This document shows, in pieces, positions 22,662 to 30,881 of a stretch of DNA of 50,401 bases (position 1 is the first letter of the stretch; every line of letters starts with the position of its first letter). The DNA comes from Nitrospira sp. (GTDB lineage Bacteria; Nitrospirota; Nitrospiria; Nitrospirales; Nitrospiraceae). The position numbers were made by a program, and so were the translations under genes. The stretch spans positions 3,584,719 through 3,635,119 of the forward strand of contig CP092079.1 in assembly GCA_022226955.1 (NCBI GenBank), given 5' to 3'. The notes below the pieces were generated by a model. The model made no database searches. It saw only the letters and a program-made list of their open reading frames with translations, and was not told the origin of the DNA.

Positions 22662-23999
22662 ATGGGCCACTGTCATTGCTGCTCGTCGGCGTTTCAACAG
22701 GTCTCGCGTCGGACGGTCTTGAAGCGAGCTGTGGGATTGGCTGCCACCGCATTGGCTGCCAACATGTTTTCTTTAGAGATGCTGTTCAAGAGCCGGGCGC
22801 ATGCCGCGGACAATGCGGGCAAAACGTTAGTGGTTGTCTTTCAACGCGGTGGCAATGACGGCTTGAATACCATCGTGCCCTATTCGGATCCGCAGTACTA
22901 TGTTCTGCGTCCTCGATCGACCAGCGGCGGCATCGGCATTCTGCCGCCGGGGTCCGGCGACGGGTCGGGGCTTGATTTGGCAGGGACAGGGTTTGCGATG
23001 CATCCGTCTATCCTTCCCTTGCACGGGCTCTATACCAGCAATCGGCTAGCGATCTTGCCGGCGGCAGGGTTTGCGGGAAATACGCTATCGCATTTTACGG
23101 ACCAGGACACCATTGAACATGGCTTCCCAGAGCAACGGGACGGTTGGTTGAATCGATATCTAGCGGCAGTGCCGGCCGCAGGGATTTCCACGATTCGAGC
23201 CGCTGCGATCGGCGATGATGTCGCAAAGTCTTTGCGCGGGACGGTGGTAGTTCCTTCACTGACTGACGTGGCGTCGTTCAGTTTTGCCCGCCTTGGGTCG
23301 TCCAAAGCTGCCTTGGAAGCGAATCTCCGTGCCATGTATGCGCAAGATCCGGCATCGAGTACTACGAACCCGGCTCGGTCAGCGGTGCATGCATTGGGGC
23401 CAGAATTCATGAACCGGGTCGCTGCCATCGAGGGAATCGGCGCCGCGGCTCCGCAAAACGGTGCTACGTATCCCAACAGCACGTTCGGACGTGAAATGCG
23501 GGATCTGGCCCATATCATTCGTTCGGGCCTTGGGCTTGAGGTGGCCACTGTGGATATCAGCGGGTGGGATACGCATGACGATCAAGGGGCGGGTGGCGCG
23601 GCAGCCAATCGCCAAGCCGGACGGCTTGCGGATTTTGCCGGAGGCATCCGGGCCTTTGTCGATGATCTGGGGCCACTGATGAATAATGTGGTGGTGATGA
23701 CCTGCACAGAATTCGGTCGCACGGCCAGGCAAAATGCGAGTGGAGGAACGGACCATGGAAAGGCCTCGGCCTGGTTTTTGGTCGGTGGATCTGTGAGGGG
23801 TGGGGTCTATGAGGGCGCTGCAGGCTGGCCCAGCTCATTAATAGATACGAATCTCGACGAAGGACGGTACATCAGGCCGACGGTCGAGTTCAGGGATATT
23901 TTTGCTGATGTGCTCGTCAGGCATTTTGGCGCGAGTGCCTCGGATCTCAGCGCTGTCTTGCCTGGTCATGTTCATACGCCTGCCGGGCTGTTTGTATAG
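22662..23999 (+). CDS. DUF1501 family Tat-exported protein
   Basis: A 445-residue protein from ATG 22662, with GAGAGGAAA upstream. The N-terminus has a twin-arginine signal (SRRTVLKRAVGLAATALAA) preceded by an unusual Cys/His cluster (GHCHCCSS), so it is exported folded, perhaps with a bound cofactor. The DUF1501 domain shows VVVFQRGGNDGLNTIVPYSD, DTIEHGFPEQRDGWLNRY, VDISGWDTHDDQG, CTEFGRTARQNASGGTDHG and WFLVGGSVRGG, the phosphatase/sulfatase-like metal-site motifs of the family. It pairs with the DUF1800 protein. A hydrolase of the alkaline phosphatase type is plausible but unproven. Confidence 0.9.
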   Translation: MGHCHCCSSAFQQVSRRTVLKRAVGLAATALAANMFSLEMLFKSRAHAADNAGKTLVVVFQRGGNDGLNTIVPYSDPQYYVLRPRSTSGGIGILPPGSGDGSGLDLAGTGFAMHPSILPLHGLYTSNRLAILPAAGFAGNTLSHFTDQDTIEHGFPEQRDGWLNRYLAAVPAAGISTIRAAAIGDDVAKSLRGTVVVPSLTDVASFSFARLGSSKAALEANLRAMYAQDPASSTTNPARSAVHALGPEFMNRVAAIEGIGAAAPQNGATYPNSTFGREMRDLAHIIRSGLGLEVATVDISGWDTHDDQGAGGAAANRQAGRLADFAGGIRAFVDDLGPLMNNVVVMTCTEFGRTARQNASGGTDHGKASAWFLVGGSVRGGVYEGAAGWPSSLIDTNLDEGRYIRPTVEFRDIFADVLVRHFGASASDLSAVLPGHVHTPAGLFV

Positions 24000-24081
24000 C
24001 AGTGGCAATTAGAAGATGACGGCGGTGGGTGTTTGCTATTGCTCCACCGTGATGAATACGACGGCAATGACGGTGTCGCCA

Positions 24082-24966
24082 TCAGAAGCTATCTTTCGCA
24101 CAGCGAAACCCAGTGCCGCTCGGGCGGCTGTCCATGATTCCCCAGTCTCGATCGCTGGTCCGTAAACTAATTGCAGGCTTCAGCCAGGATCCGCCTCGCA
24201 TGGATTTAATAGCGCCTCGCTCAGGCCCGATCGGGTCGTTGAGTGGAGCCGATCGGTAGTAGTTCGGATCATACCAATCCTGCACCCATTCGGCGGCGTT
24301 CCCGGCGAGGTCATGGATACCGTATGGGCTGGTTCCGTCAAGGAAGCTTCCTACGGGTAGGGTCAGCACTTCTCCCTTGATGCCGTTCTCCTTGGCCAGC
24401 CTGGCGCCGTCGCCTTTGATCCAGAAGTCCTCCCACTCGGCGCCGCTTTGAAACTCAACCGTTCGCTCGGCCCAATAGCTGGCACTGTTGGCGTTGTCCC
24501 AATTCCAGTCATTGCCCCAGGGGTAGCGGCGTCCGTCGGTTCCTCGCGCGGCTTTTTCCCATTCGGCTTCGGTGGGCAGGCGCTTGCCGGACCACCGGCA
24601 ATAGGCCACGGCATCGTCCCAGCTTACATTCACCACGGGATGTGTGGCGATGGTGGGTGGATAGGTGGCGCCATTCCAGATTGTCGAGGCTGGATTATTA
24701 TTTTCCGGCGGCCGGTGGCCGGTCGATTGGACGAAGGCGGCATAGTCCTGATTGGTCACTTCGAATCGATCGAGGAAGAAGGCGTGAAGGAAGACCAGCC
24801 GCTCGGGTCGTTCGTCGGCCAGGCCACCGCTGCCTTCCGCGGCGCCCATGCGATATTCACCGGCGGGGATCAATGCCATATCGATGGCAGGCCCGGCTCC
24901 AACTGATGGAAGAATTGCGCTGGCGATCAGGAGCGTGTGGAGAATGCCTCTCAGCAGCGATGCCAT
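24082..24966 (-). CDS. SUMF1/FGE-sulfatase domain protein, exported
   Basis: A 294-residue exported protein: signal peptide to about GAG (residue 25), then a full SUMF1 domain (MALIPAGEYRMGAAEGSG, EVTNQDYAAFV, NVSWDDAVAYCRWSGKRLPT, EAEWEKAARG, YPWGN, MRGGSW and GFRCAKDSF). Formylglycine-generating enzymes oxidise sulfatase cysteines using two active-site cysteines after the RGGS motif. Here that stretch (RGGSWLKPAISLRTSDRDWG) has no cysteine, so it is unlikely to be a true FGE and may be a binding or structural version of the fold. Its ATG overlaps the stop of the diiron-protein gene by one base (TAATG), so the two are coupled. Confidence 0.88.
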   Translation of the reverse strand: MASLLRGILHTLLIASAILPSVGAGPAIDMALIPAGEYRMGAAEGSGGLADERPERLVFLHAFFLDRFEVTNQDYAAFVQSTGHRPPENNNPASTIWNGATYPPTIATHPVVNVSWDDAVAYCRWSGKRLPTEAEWEKAARGTDGRRYPWGNDWNWDNANSASYWAERTVEFQSGAEWEDFWIKGDGARLAKENGIKGEVLTLPVGSFLDGTSPYGIHDLAGNAAEWVQDWYDPNYYRSAPLNDPIGPERGAIKSMRGGSWLKPAISLRTSDRDWGIMDSRPSGTGFRCAKDSF

Positions 24967-25715
24967 TATGGCTTCTTGATACCGCAGGCCTTGGCGACGG
25001 CATCGCGATAGGTCAGCCAGAGCCGCAGGCTGCGTTTGACAGCGCCAAGAATCGCCTGTTGCGTCGTTGCGGATGGAGCATGTTGAGTGACCATGTCGTA
25101 CGCATCATGGCGATGGCCTGATTCGACGAGCTGATGGGCCCGAATGAGATCCATGCAGTCTGGGGAGTTGCCGTGATAACGGACGAGAGGATGGTTCTTG
25201 ATGGTTGTCTCGATTTCCTCTGCCGTCTTCGGCTTGGAGGGCTCCTGTAGTTCTTTCCGGTCTTTGACGCTGCCTTCCACAAAAACAGTCAGGGCTGCGG
25301 CGCCTAAAACCCAGGTCGGTTGCGTGGAGACTCGATCTAACCATGCGCGATAGGCCCGGCTTGCGGGCAAGGGGCGGACCCGTTCGAAATCTTTCGCGGA
25401 GAACCCTAGTCCTTCCATCATTGTGAGAAAGAGTTCCGGATGAGATTTGCCGAGCGAGAGGCCTCCGGTATCTTCTTCATAGATGTTTTCCGCCAGCATG
25501 CGGCGAACGGACGGCGGTGGGTTGTGTCCATGAATCCTGGCAAGAAAGACGGGAAAGTCGCGGACGTACACGAAGTATTCTTGCTGGAAATGAATCTTAA
25601 GCTGTTCTTTGGTCAATCGTCCGGTGGCGAAGTGATCCCAGGCCCAATGGTGTTTGCCATCCATGACTTTGAGCAATGCGTCGAGGAAGCGGGCGTGTGT
25701 CAGTCGTGCGGCCAT
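24966..25715 (-). CDS. Heme-oxygenase-fold diiron protein (CADD/PqqC/TenA-like)
   Basis: A 249-residue helical protein of the TenA/PqqC/HDO superfamily. The block QQEYFVYVRDFPVFLARIHG (about 44-63), the acidic stretch with SHPELF (76-95), E147 in VFVEGS, and H194-x3-E198-x2-H201 in AHQLVESGH follow the metal-ligand pattern of heme-oxygenase-like diiron oxidases such as Chlamydia CADD, with Glu replacing one Asp. CADD is a self-sacrificing p-aminobenzoate synthase that uses an internal Tyr and Lys; Y47/Y50 and K151/K154 are candidates here. Nitrosomonas has a functional relative, so PABA synthesis in this organism is a reasonable hypothesis. Alternatives are PqqC-like or thiaminase activity; thiaminase lacks this ligand set. 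Confidence 0.75.
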   Translation of the reverse strand: MAARLTHARFLDALLKVMDGKHHWAWDHFATGRLTKEQLKIHFQQEYFVYVRDFPVFLARIHGHNPPPSVRRMLAENIYEEDTGGLSLGKSHPELFLTMMEGLGFSAKDFERVRPLPASRAYRAWLDRVSTQPTWVLGAAALTVFVEGSVKDRKELQEPSKPKTAEEIETTIKNHPLVRYHGNSPDCMDLIRAHQLVESGHRHDAYDMVTQHAPSATTQQAILGAVKRSLRLWLTYRDAVAKACGIKKP

Positions 25716-25720
25716 CGTAC

Positions 25721-25744
25721 CTTGCTTTCTTGAAGGCCGTCTCG
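25721..25744 (-). repeat. Dispersed intergenic repeat, copy A
   Basis: Reading the minus strand, CGAGACGGCCTTCAAGAAAG and the following CAAG match copy B at 28086-28109 in 22 of 24 bases. The core is an imperfect palindrome (GCCTTC-AA-GAAGGC in copy B). Copy A lies directly in front of the diiron-protein ATG and includes its ribosome-binding region. Confidence 0.5.
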
Positions 25745-25807
25745 CAAGAACCGTCAGATTCTGTAGAGCGGCGTGAATCCAATTGTTATTGAAACTCTTG
25801 CTCCCCC

Positions 25808-25851
25808 TGGCTCGTCCTATCGGAGGTCATGCTACGGCAGAAGACGAGCCA
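25808..25851. other. 9-bp inverted repeat in intergenic DNA
   Basis: TGGCTCGTC (25808-25816) pairs perfectly with GACGAGCCA (25843-25851) around a 26-base loop. It is about 95 bp upstream of the diiron-protein start and could be a leader structure, an operator or a small RNA element. No T-run follows on either strand. Confidence 0.35.
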
Positions 25852-26087
25852 TGGCTTTCTACGGAGGCCAACTGCATGGTCTGGCGGTATTGTTTAGGTC
25901 TGTGAGTAGACCAGTGGCTGGCGGTGTCTGGCGGCCAAGAGCACATTGCGACAAAAGCAGCAGCATCTTTACTCAGGTGTGAGTGTAAAGAGGAGAATCG
26001 GAAAGTGCAAATCCTTGTTCGATTCGTTCTGGCGACGATGTGCGGAATGGCGGCCGGGCAGCGCTGTAAGTTTTTAAGAAATTGCCT

Positions 26088-27881
26088 CTAGTCCCGTGCA
26101 TACAGGTCTTTGAAAGAAGGCTCAAGGCCGGCGCGTAATCTGACGTCATCGAGTGAGTGGCTTGGTTCGAGATGAAAGATATTATCTCGCGATCCATTAC
26201 GCTCTTCATAGGGTCCTGCGGTATTCACGATGGTATTCTCTGAAGCGCGATGGAAAAAGATGCCTAGAGGCACACGTTCGAGAGCATTGTTTGTAATTGT
26301 AATCCCGGTGCTTCCCTCATCGAGGTAGATTGCCGAGATCGGCGCATTTCCAGCCCAAGGTGATCGAAGGAGATCGAATATGTAGTTGTCTTGAATAATG
26401 GTGCCAGGCTGCTTTGACAAGGTATAAATTCCGGCGCCGTCGGCCATGGTGGTCATGGCTCGGGAGATGCGATTTCCGATGATGCGGTTTTGACCGAGCG
26501 CGGTATCCGCATTCGTCCAGCCCCACCCAACGCTGATTCCAGTGTAGGGGGTGTTATGGATATCGTTGTGTTGTATGCGGGTATTGGAGACGAAGCCAGC
26601 AAAGATCCCAACGCTGGAGCGGTAATCGAGTCCTATGTCTGTAATCAGGTTGTTCTCGATGAGAATATCCTGGCAGACAAGTCGAGGATCGAGGGGGTGA
26701 GTGTCCAAGAGACTGTCAACGACGATCCCACTTCCAGACAGATCCCTGAACCGGTTGCCAACCACCTGAGCATCGATGATTCCAGTGTGAAAAGCCACGC
26801 CTGTTCCGCCATGATGCTGAATCATGTTCCGCTCAAATCGGAGATGATGGACATGTGTAAAGTTGATTGCGGTTCCGACTCGTCCTGATGAGATGGGTGT
26901 TCCCCGGTAAATCGCATCGGCCTGGCTCACAACAAAGCCTTCCTCAGTTGGTTCCATCCAGCCGGCATATTCAAACGTGAGCCCTATGAAGGCCAGATGA
27001 TGGACGGGCTTTCCCGCCGTCCCGCGCACGTCGAGGAGCTGTTCTAGGTGTGGGGCGATGACGGTTGCTTGGGATAGATTCTCGGTTTCACGCGGCAGGT
27101 AGAAGACGTCTTCCGTGGGGGAGTGCAAATACCATTCGCCTGGGGAGTCGAGAAAATCAAGAGCGTTCTCGAAGAAATAACTTTGTGCCTCGAGACGGAG
27201 GTAGAGGTGCCCAAGGAAAGCCTTGGTCCGGTCAGGCTCGTGAGGTTGGACGAAGAGTTCATGTTGTCGTTCAAAGAAAGATTCCACGCGAAGAGTATCT
27301 TGTGTCCATTGTTTGAGAATGACCATTTCAACTGACGGGAGATTAGCCCATGAAGCGATAGAGTTTGGAGCAATGGCAATTCGTCGGGTGCCTTCGTCCC
27401 ATCGAAGCAATCGGAGAAAGTCCGGCGCATTCGGCGTACGAGCCCTTGTGGCGCGCACGCCGTTTACATAGAGTTGCCGAAATCGGTTGGGCCCGGCGTT
27501 GGCCCGAAAGAGTCCATTCTGTGTCGTGGCCCAACCAGTAATTTGGCGTCCGCCGCTTAGGGCAGCACGCTCTCTGGGGTGAGACTGGTAGATAACCTGA
27601 AAACCGTTCATTCCTGAGTCGCGATGGTCAAATTGTACTGTGTCAGCAAGCTGGTATACGCCGCCTCTCAGGATGACTGTGATATCACTGGTCATCGAGG
27701 CGGTGAGGGGGCGTACGGCAGTTTGTGCGCGTGCGATGGATTGAAACGGGGCAGTTTCGGTTCCTGGATTTCTGTCATTGCCGGTCGGTGAGACATAGAA
27801 AGTAACTGAGGCGTGGGACATGAGTGGGGTGGATATCGTGCATATCCACGTTGTCAGTAGTATGAGCCAAGAGCGGATCAT
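26088..27881 (-). CDS. Secreted right-handed parallel beta-helix protein
   Basis: A 597-residue exported protein from the ATG of MIRSWLILLTTWICTISTPL at 27881; a longer frame to 28073 exists but lacks signal-peptide logic. After the signal peptide comes FYVSPTGNDRNPGTETAPFQ and SIARAQTAVR, the standard N-terminal motif of pectate-lyase-like beta-helix proteins. An insert (about 120-250) precedes the beta-helix rungs (HHLRFERNMIQHHGGTGVAF, ILIENNLITDIGLDYRS, ITITNNALERVPLGIF). Such proteins bind or cleave polysaccharide at the cell surface; no catalytic residues can be assigned. A matching promoter lies at 28016-28044, about 130 bp upstream. Confidence 0.85.
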   Translation of the reverse strand: MIRSWLILLTTWICTISTPLMSHASVTFYVSPTGNDRNPGTETAPFQSIARAQTAVRPLTASMTSDITVILRGGVYQLADTVQFDHRDSGMNGFQVIYQSHPRERAALSGGRQITGWATTQNGLFRANAGPNRFRQLYVNGVRATRARTPNAPDFLRLLRWDEGTRRIAIAPNSIASWANLPSVEMVILKQWTQDTLRVESFFERQHELFVQPHEPDRTKAFLGHLYLRLEAQSYFFENALDFLDSPGEWYLHSPTEDVFYLPRETENLSQATVIAPHLEQLLDVRGTAGKPVHHLAFIGLTFEYAGWMEPTEEGFVVSQADAIYRGTPISSGRVGTAINFTHVHHLRFERNMIQHHGGTGVAFHTGIIDAQVVGNRFRDLSGSGIVVDSLLDTHPLDPRLVCQDILIENNLITDIGLDYRSSVGIFAGFVSNTRIQHNDIHNTPYTGISVGWGWTNADTALGQNRIIGNRISRAMTTMADGAGIYTLSKQPGTIIQDNYIFDLLRSPWAGNAPISAIYLDEGSTGITITNNALERVPLGIFFHRASENTIVNTAGPYEERNGSRDNIFHLEPSHSLDDVRLRAGLEPSFKDLYARD

Positions 27882-28015
27882 GCGATGCCCAGGGGTCTGC
27901 TTGGTTGGCTGCGTTTCTGGATGGTCACTTGTTACCAAGGTACATAGATGTTTCACCGGAATAGAAGAGCTGTGTGCACAGGCTTCGCTCTGGTCGCGGT
28001 GAGATCCGAGGCCAT

Positions 28016-28044
28016 TGTATAAACAATGCTGGAAGAATATCCAA
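28016..28044 (-). promoter_or_regulatory. Putative promoter of the beta-helix gene
   Basis: On the minus strand TTGGAT (28039-28044) is followed after 17 bases by TATACA (28016-28021). It lies between the repeat copy B and the beta-helix start and would give a leader of about 125 bases. Confidence 0.4.
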
Positions 28045-28085
28045 TTAGTAGAAGATCTATGGTCGGCCTGCATCGACAGCTTGGT

Positions 28086-28109
28086 CTTGCCTTCTTGAAG
28101 GCCGCCTCG
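28086..28109 (-). repeat. Dispersed intergenic repeat, copy B
   Basis: The second copy of the 24-bp repeat (see 25721-25744). Here the core GCCTTCTTGAAGGC is a perfect palindrome. Similarity to copy A continues more weakly for about ten bases on the 28110 side. It is upstream of both the beta-helix gene and the 28140 gene. Confidence 0.5.
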
Positions 28110-28139
28110 TTAGAATCTTGAGACTGTGAAAGGATCATA

Positions 28140-28421
28140 ATGACTCCGATTACGATTCAAAATCCCGATGAGATCCTGACTCTCTTAGCCGATGTCGCGT
28201 TGCAGGGGCCTGGCTTTTCGACGGAATGTCTGTTGGACTATGTGCTGGAAGAAGGGTTTACAGAACCCATTTTTCTCAACGCCACGGGTGAAGATGCGAC
28301 AGCCTTTTACAAAGGTCAGCCGAATGCCTGGGCGGTCTATCAGATTCGTGAATGGAAGCGTGTGTTAACGGTTTCCGGCGGCGGACGCGAGCGCCGTGTT
28401 CAAATCAGGGAAACGCCCTAG
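28140..28421 (+). CDS. Hypothetical protein, 93 aa
   Basis: A 93-residue soluble protein (MTPITIQNPDEILTLLADVA...) ending in a basic stretch (GGGRERRVQIRETP). AAAGGA lies five bases before the ATG. No family recognised. The next gene (DUF2007) starts 36 bases later on the same strand. Confidence 0.65.
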   Translation: MTPITIQNPDEILTLLADVALQGPGFSTECLLDYVLEEGFTEPIFLNATGEDATAFYKGQPNAWAVYQIREWKRVLTVSGGGRERRVQIRETP

Positions 28422-28457
28422 CGCCTGTTTCCTTGTAAAAAGGAACGGTAATCCTCT

Positions 28458-28694
28458 ATGGGTATGCGGTATCTGACGACAGCGCAGGATGTCGGAGAAC
28501 TCGGGTTCATCAAGAGTCTGTGTGAGGCCAACGGGATTGTCTGTTTATTCCAAGATGAGCACGTGAGCAGCCTCTATCCGGGTGTTTTCGACTTGTGCTG
28601 TCAGGTGATGGTGGATGAATCCCAATGGGAGCGGGCGACGACACTGATCAGCCGGTTGCGGCTGCCGATTCGAGAAGTCTCGCCATCGTCCTAG
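28458..28694 (+). CDS. DUF2007 domain protein
   Basis: A 78-residue protein matching DUF2007 ('putative prokaryotic signal transducing protein'): GMRYLTTAQDVGELGFIKSL, EANGIVCLFQDEHVSSLYPG and a final QVMVDESQWERATTLI. These small proteins have a GlnB-like fold and are of unknown function. A second ATG two codons in is an alternative start. It probably shares a transcript with the preceding gene. Confidence 0.78.
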   Translation: MGMRYLTTAQDVGELGFIKSLCEANGIVCLFQDEHVSSLYPGVFDLCCQVMVDESQWERATTLISRLRLPIREVSPSS

Positions 28695-28733
28695 CGAGAT
28701 ACAGGGTGGCGGTGTGCGGGGGGCGCGCTCCGG

Positions 28734-29210
28734 TTATCGTGGAATCTTTGGATGGGGCGAATCCACCGGCAAGTCGGTTGGCTTGCGTTCTCCGGATCCT
28801 TCATACCACCCACCGATCAGCAGGCCTTCCTCGAAATAGAGATAGCGGTGTTTCACCTCGGCGGTACTGATCCAATCTTCGAAAATCCATTCCTCACGAC
28901 GCAAGCCTTCTTTCGTGAAGGAGGTATTGATCGTTTGCGGTCCTCCCCAGGCTTTGAGGACCTGGTCTTTTGACATGCCGGCCATCACCCGGTGTTGCTC
29001 GATATGTTTCTGAAAGTCAGGATCTCTCAACTGAACGGCAAGAGGGACGACGACCATCATCAGGAACGCGAGAATCAGTCCTGCATAGATAATTTTTCTG
29101 ACGAGGGGACGTCGAATAAACGATGGCTCCTCCTGGTGGACGGAGATTTGTTCGGGGGTAGAAGGGGTCTGTTCCATAGTCGTAATTGCTTTCTGAATGA
29201 GATCGCGCAT
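28734..29210 (-). CDS. Membrane-anchored protein with SmpA/BamE-like motif
   Basis: A 158-residue protein with one transmembrane helix (KIIYAGLILAFLMMVVVPLAV, about 39-59), so it is anchored with its C-terminal part outside the cytoplasm. The periplasmic domain carries MAGMSKDQVLKAWGGPQTIN and YLYFEEGLLIGGW, which match the SmpA/OmlA (BamE-like) pattern 'GMt..qVl..wG.P'. It has no lipobox, so it is not BamE itself. The start at 29210 or at the Met at 29177 are both possible. Confidence 0.7.
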   Translation of the reverse strand: MRDLIQKAITTMEQTPSTPEQISVHQEEPSFIRRPLVRKIIYAGLILAFLMMVVVPLAVQLRDPDFQKHIEQHRVMAGMSKDQVLKAWGGPQTINTSFTKEGLRREEWIFEDWISTAEVKHRYLYFEEGLLIGGWYEGSGERKPTDLPVDSPHPKIPR

Positions 29211-29332
29211 GCTAACTAAGGGGGGTGGGGTGAGTCAAGCTAACAGGGCAGGATCTCAGGATAATTCAGTGGGTATCCCAGGCCGAGATCATGACAGTTA
29301 TAGTCGGACTACAGGGGATGGATGAGGTCACG

Positions 29333-29956
29333 ATGAAACGAACTATCTCTCTACTCGGATCGATGCGGCCGAGGTTGGGCTGGCTCATGCTAGTCGGCTT
29401 GTTATTAGCAGGACCGTTGCTGCTGCCACTCCAGGCTCAGACGACGACGATTTATTCCTACATCGACGAACAAGGGAATCCACGGTTTAGCGATTCGATG
29501 GAAAATATTCCGGAGAAGTACCGGGAGAAAGTGAAGACGCATGAGCAGGCAACGCCTCAGGAGCGTCCTGCGTCAGCCTTGGATTCAGCGAAGTCCGTAA
29601 TCGCGCCATTCAAGCAGAAAGCGACGGAGTGGTTGCAGGGCTTCAATGTGGCGCTTCCCTCCACGTCTCCCAAAGCTACGGCGGTGTCATCGCAACCGCA
29701 ACCGACGAATATGCATGCATCGCAGTCCAAGATCTTGAACTATGCCGGCGCGGCGGCGGTTGTTCTGTTGCTTATGATGTATCTCAGCAAGAGCCAGCTG
29801 ATGCGTCTGTTGGGGCTCTGTCTCCTCGTCACGCTCGGTGTGGCGACGCCAATACTTCTCTATGTTAGTGACGATGGGCCGATGACTGCGATGAAGGGAA
29901 AAGCGGCTGCAGTGGGACAGGCGCAGCAGGACCGCCTCAAGCAGGCGGCACCCTAG
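29333..29956 (+). CDS. DUF4124 domain protein with C-terminal membrane helices
   Basis: A 207-residue protein from ATG 29333 (MKRTISLLGSMRPRLGWLML). A signal peptide or anchor ends near LQAQ, followed by the DUF4124 motif TTIYSYIDEQGNPRFSDSME, a low-complexity linker, and two hydrophobic segments (ILNYAGAAAVVLLLMMYL and LLGLCLLVTLGVATPILLYV). The function is unknown. An upstream in-frame ATG at 29291 is less likely. It converges on the gene at 29965 with eight bases between the stops. Confidence 0.7.
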   Translation: MKRTISLLGSMRPRLGWLMLVGLLLAGPLLLPLQAQTTTIYSYIDEQGNPRFSDSMENIPEKYREKVKTHEQATPQERPASALDSAKSVIAPFKQKATEWLQGFNVALPSTSPKATAVSSQPQPTNMHASQSKILNYAGAAAVVLLLMMYLSKSQLMRLLGLCLLVTLGVATPILLYVSDDGPMTAMKGKAAAVGQAQQDRLKQAAP

Positions 29957-29964
29957 GCAGGGCT

Positions 29965-30747
29965 TTATTCAGCGTAGTGGGGCACTGGAATTTTCTTAGG
30001 TTGCGTCGTAGGTGAAGGAGCCATCCGTTCTGCGAATTCAGGCGAGTAGGGATTCATGATGGCCTCGTGGGTGTGACGCTGACGCTGCGTCACTAACTGG
30101 AGGCTTTGGGTGCTGATCTCCATCCGGTCGATCGTCGCGGTTGCCGTCAGGCGGTCTGGCAAACCCTGAAGTGAAAAAAGCTGATAGGTCAGCGTCCAAT
30201 CCAGCTGCTCCTTTCCCTTTTCCTTAATTAAGAAACGCGCGGCGTCCGATGGAAGCCCTTTAAAAATGAGCACCCAGATATTGGAGCGGAATGCCGGGGC
30301 TTTGGAGTCTCGGGAGGGGATAAATTCTGGCACCAGCGACGGGACTTGGGCAATGGGAACCGGCGGTGAAAATTCAATATCCACTAGCCGCACAAAGAGG
30401 GGGCGGGTCTCGCTCATATCGTTGGGGTCGACGACGTAGGCGAAGGAATACCGGATGTCGATGCCGTTCCGGGTGAAGATATAGACGTCTTCGCCGTTCT
30501 CCGGCGAGACCAGCTTGCTGAAGTATTTCTGCCAGTCCGTGATAGGGTAGTAGGTGAAGACCCGGAGGGCAGACTTTCTGTCGCGCACGGCCTGAGGCAT
30601 GCCTAGACGCTCGTGGAGCTCTTTTTGTGTAAGCCCGAGGAAGCCGTCTTCAAAATACGGCGCGGCTGCAAGGCTGTGAGGAACACAGAGCAGAAACCCC
30701 AAGAGGAACAGCCACGCGGGGTTGTGCTGAGCTCGTCGAGTCGGCAA
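29965..30747 (-). CDS. Exported hypothetical protein with BamE-like N-terminal motif
   Basis: A 260-residue exported protein. I place the start at a TTG (30747) because GGAGG stands six bases before it; the frame runs further upstream to 30801 without a ribosome-binding site. After the signal peptide ([19 protein letters not shown]) comes [21 protein letters not shown], another SmpA/BamE-like 'G.t..el...lG.P' motif, then a beta-rich domain. It diverges from metH, with 134 bp between the starts. Confidence 0.65.
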   Translation of the reverse strand: MPTRRAQHNPAWLFLLGFLLCVPHSLAAAPYFEDGFLGLTQKELHERLGMPQAVRDRKSALRVFTYYPITDWQKYFSKLVSPENGEDVYIFTRNGIDIRYSFAYVVDPNDMSETRPLFVRLVDIEFSPPVPIAQVPSLVPEFIPSRDSKAPAFRSNIWVLIFKGLPSDAARFLIKEKGKEQLDWTLTYQLFSLQGLPDRLTATATIDRMEISTQSLQLVTQRQRHTHEAIMNPYSPEFAERMAPSPTTQPKKIPVPHYAE

Positions 30748-30881
30748 TGGCGTCCTCCGTACGATGCCGGCATCGTATCGGCAGGGTAGAAGGTCTGTCA
30801 AGAAAGTGCCGCGTCTTGCCGGTCGGAACCCCTTCCAGTATCATGGCATTCTTGAAAAATCACGACAGGAGACGTTTGCCA

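Larger units (their letters stand above)
25716..26087. other. 372-bp intergenic region with hairpin and repeat
   Basis: No gene is visible. The region holds one copy of a dispersed repeat next to the diiron-protein start (25721-25744) and a nine-base-pair stem with a 26-base loop (25808-25816 with 25843-25851). The remaining 230 bp up to the beta-helix gene stop show no recognisable coding, RNA or mobile-element sequence. Confidence 0.5.

Noticed and set aside
27882..28073. 64-codon N-terminal extension of the beta-helix protein
   Set aside because: The downstream ATG gives a clean signal peptide, and the extension overlaps a likely promoter.
30748..30881. Cobalamin or SAM riboswitch before metH
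   Set aside because: The 134-bp region is too short and lacks the B12-box and other conserved motifs.
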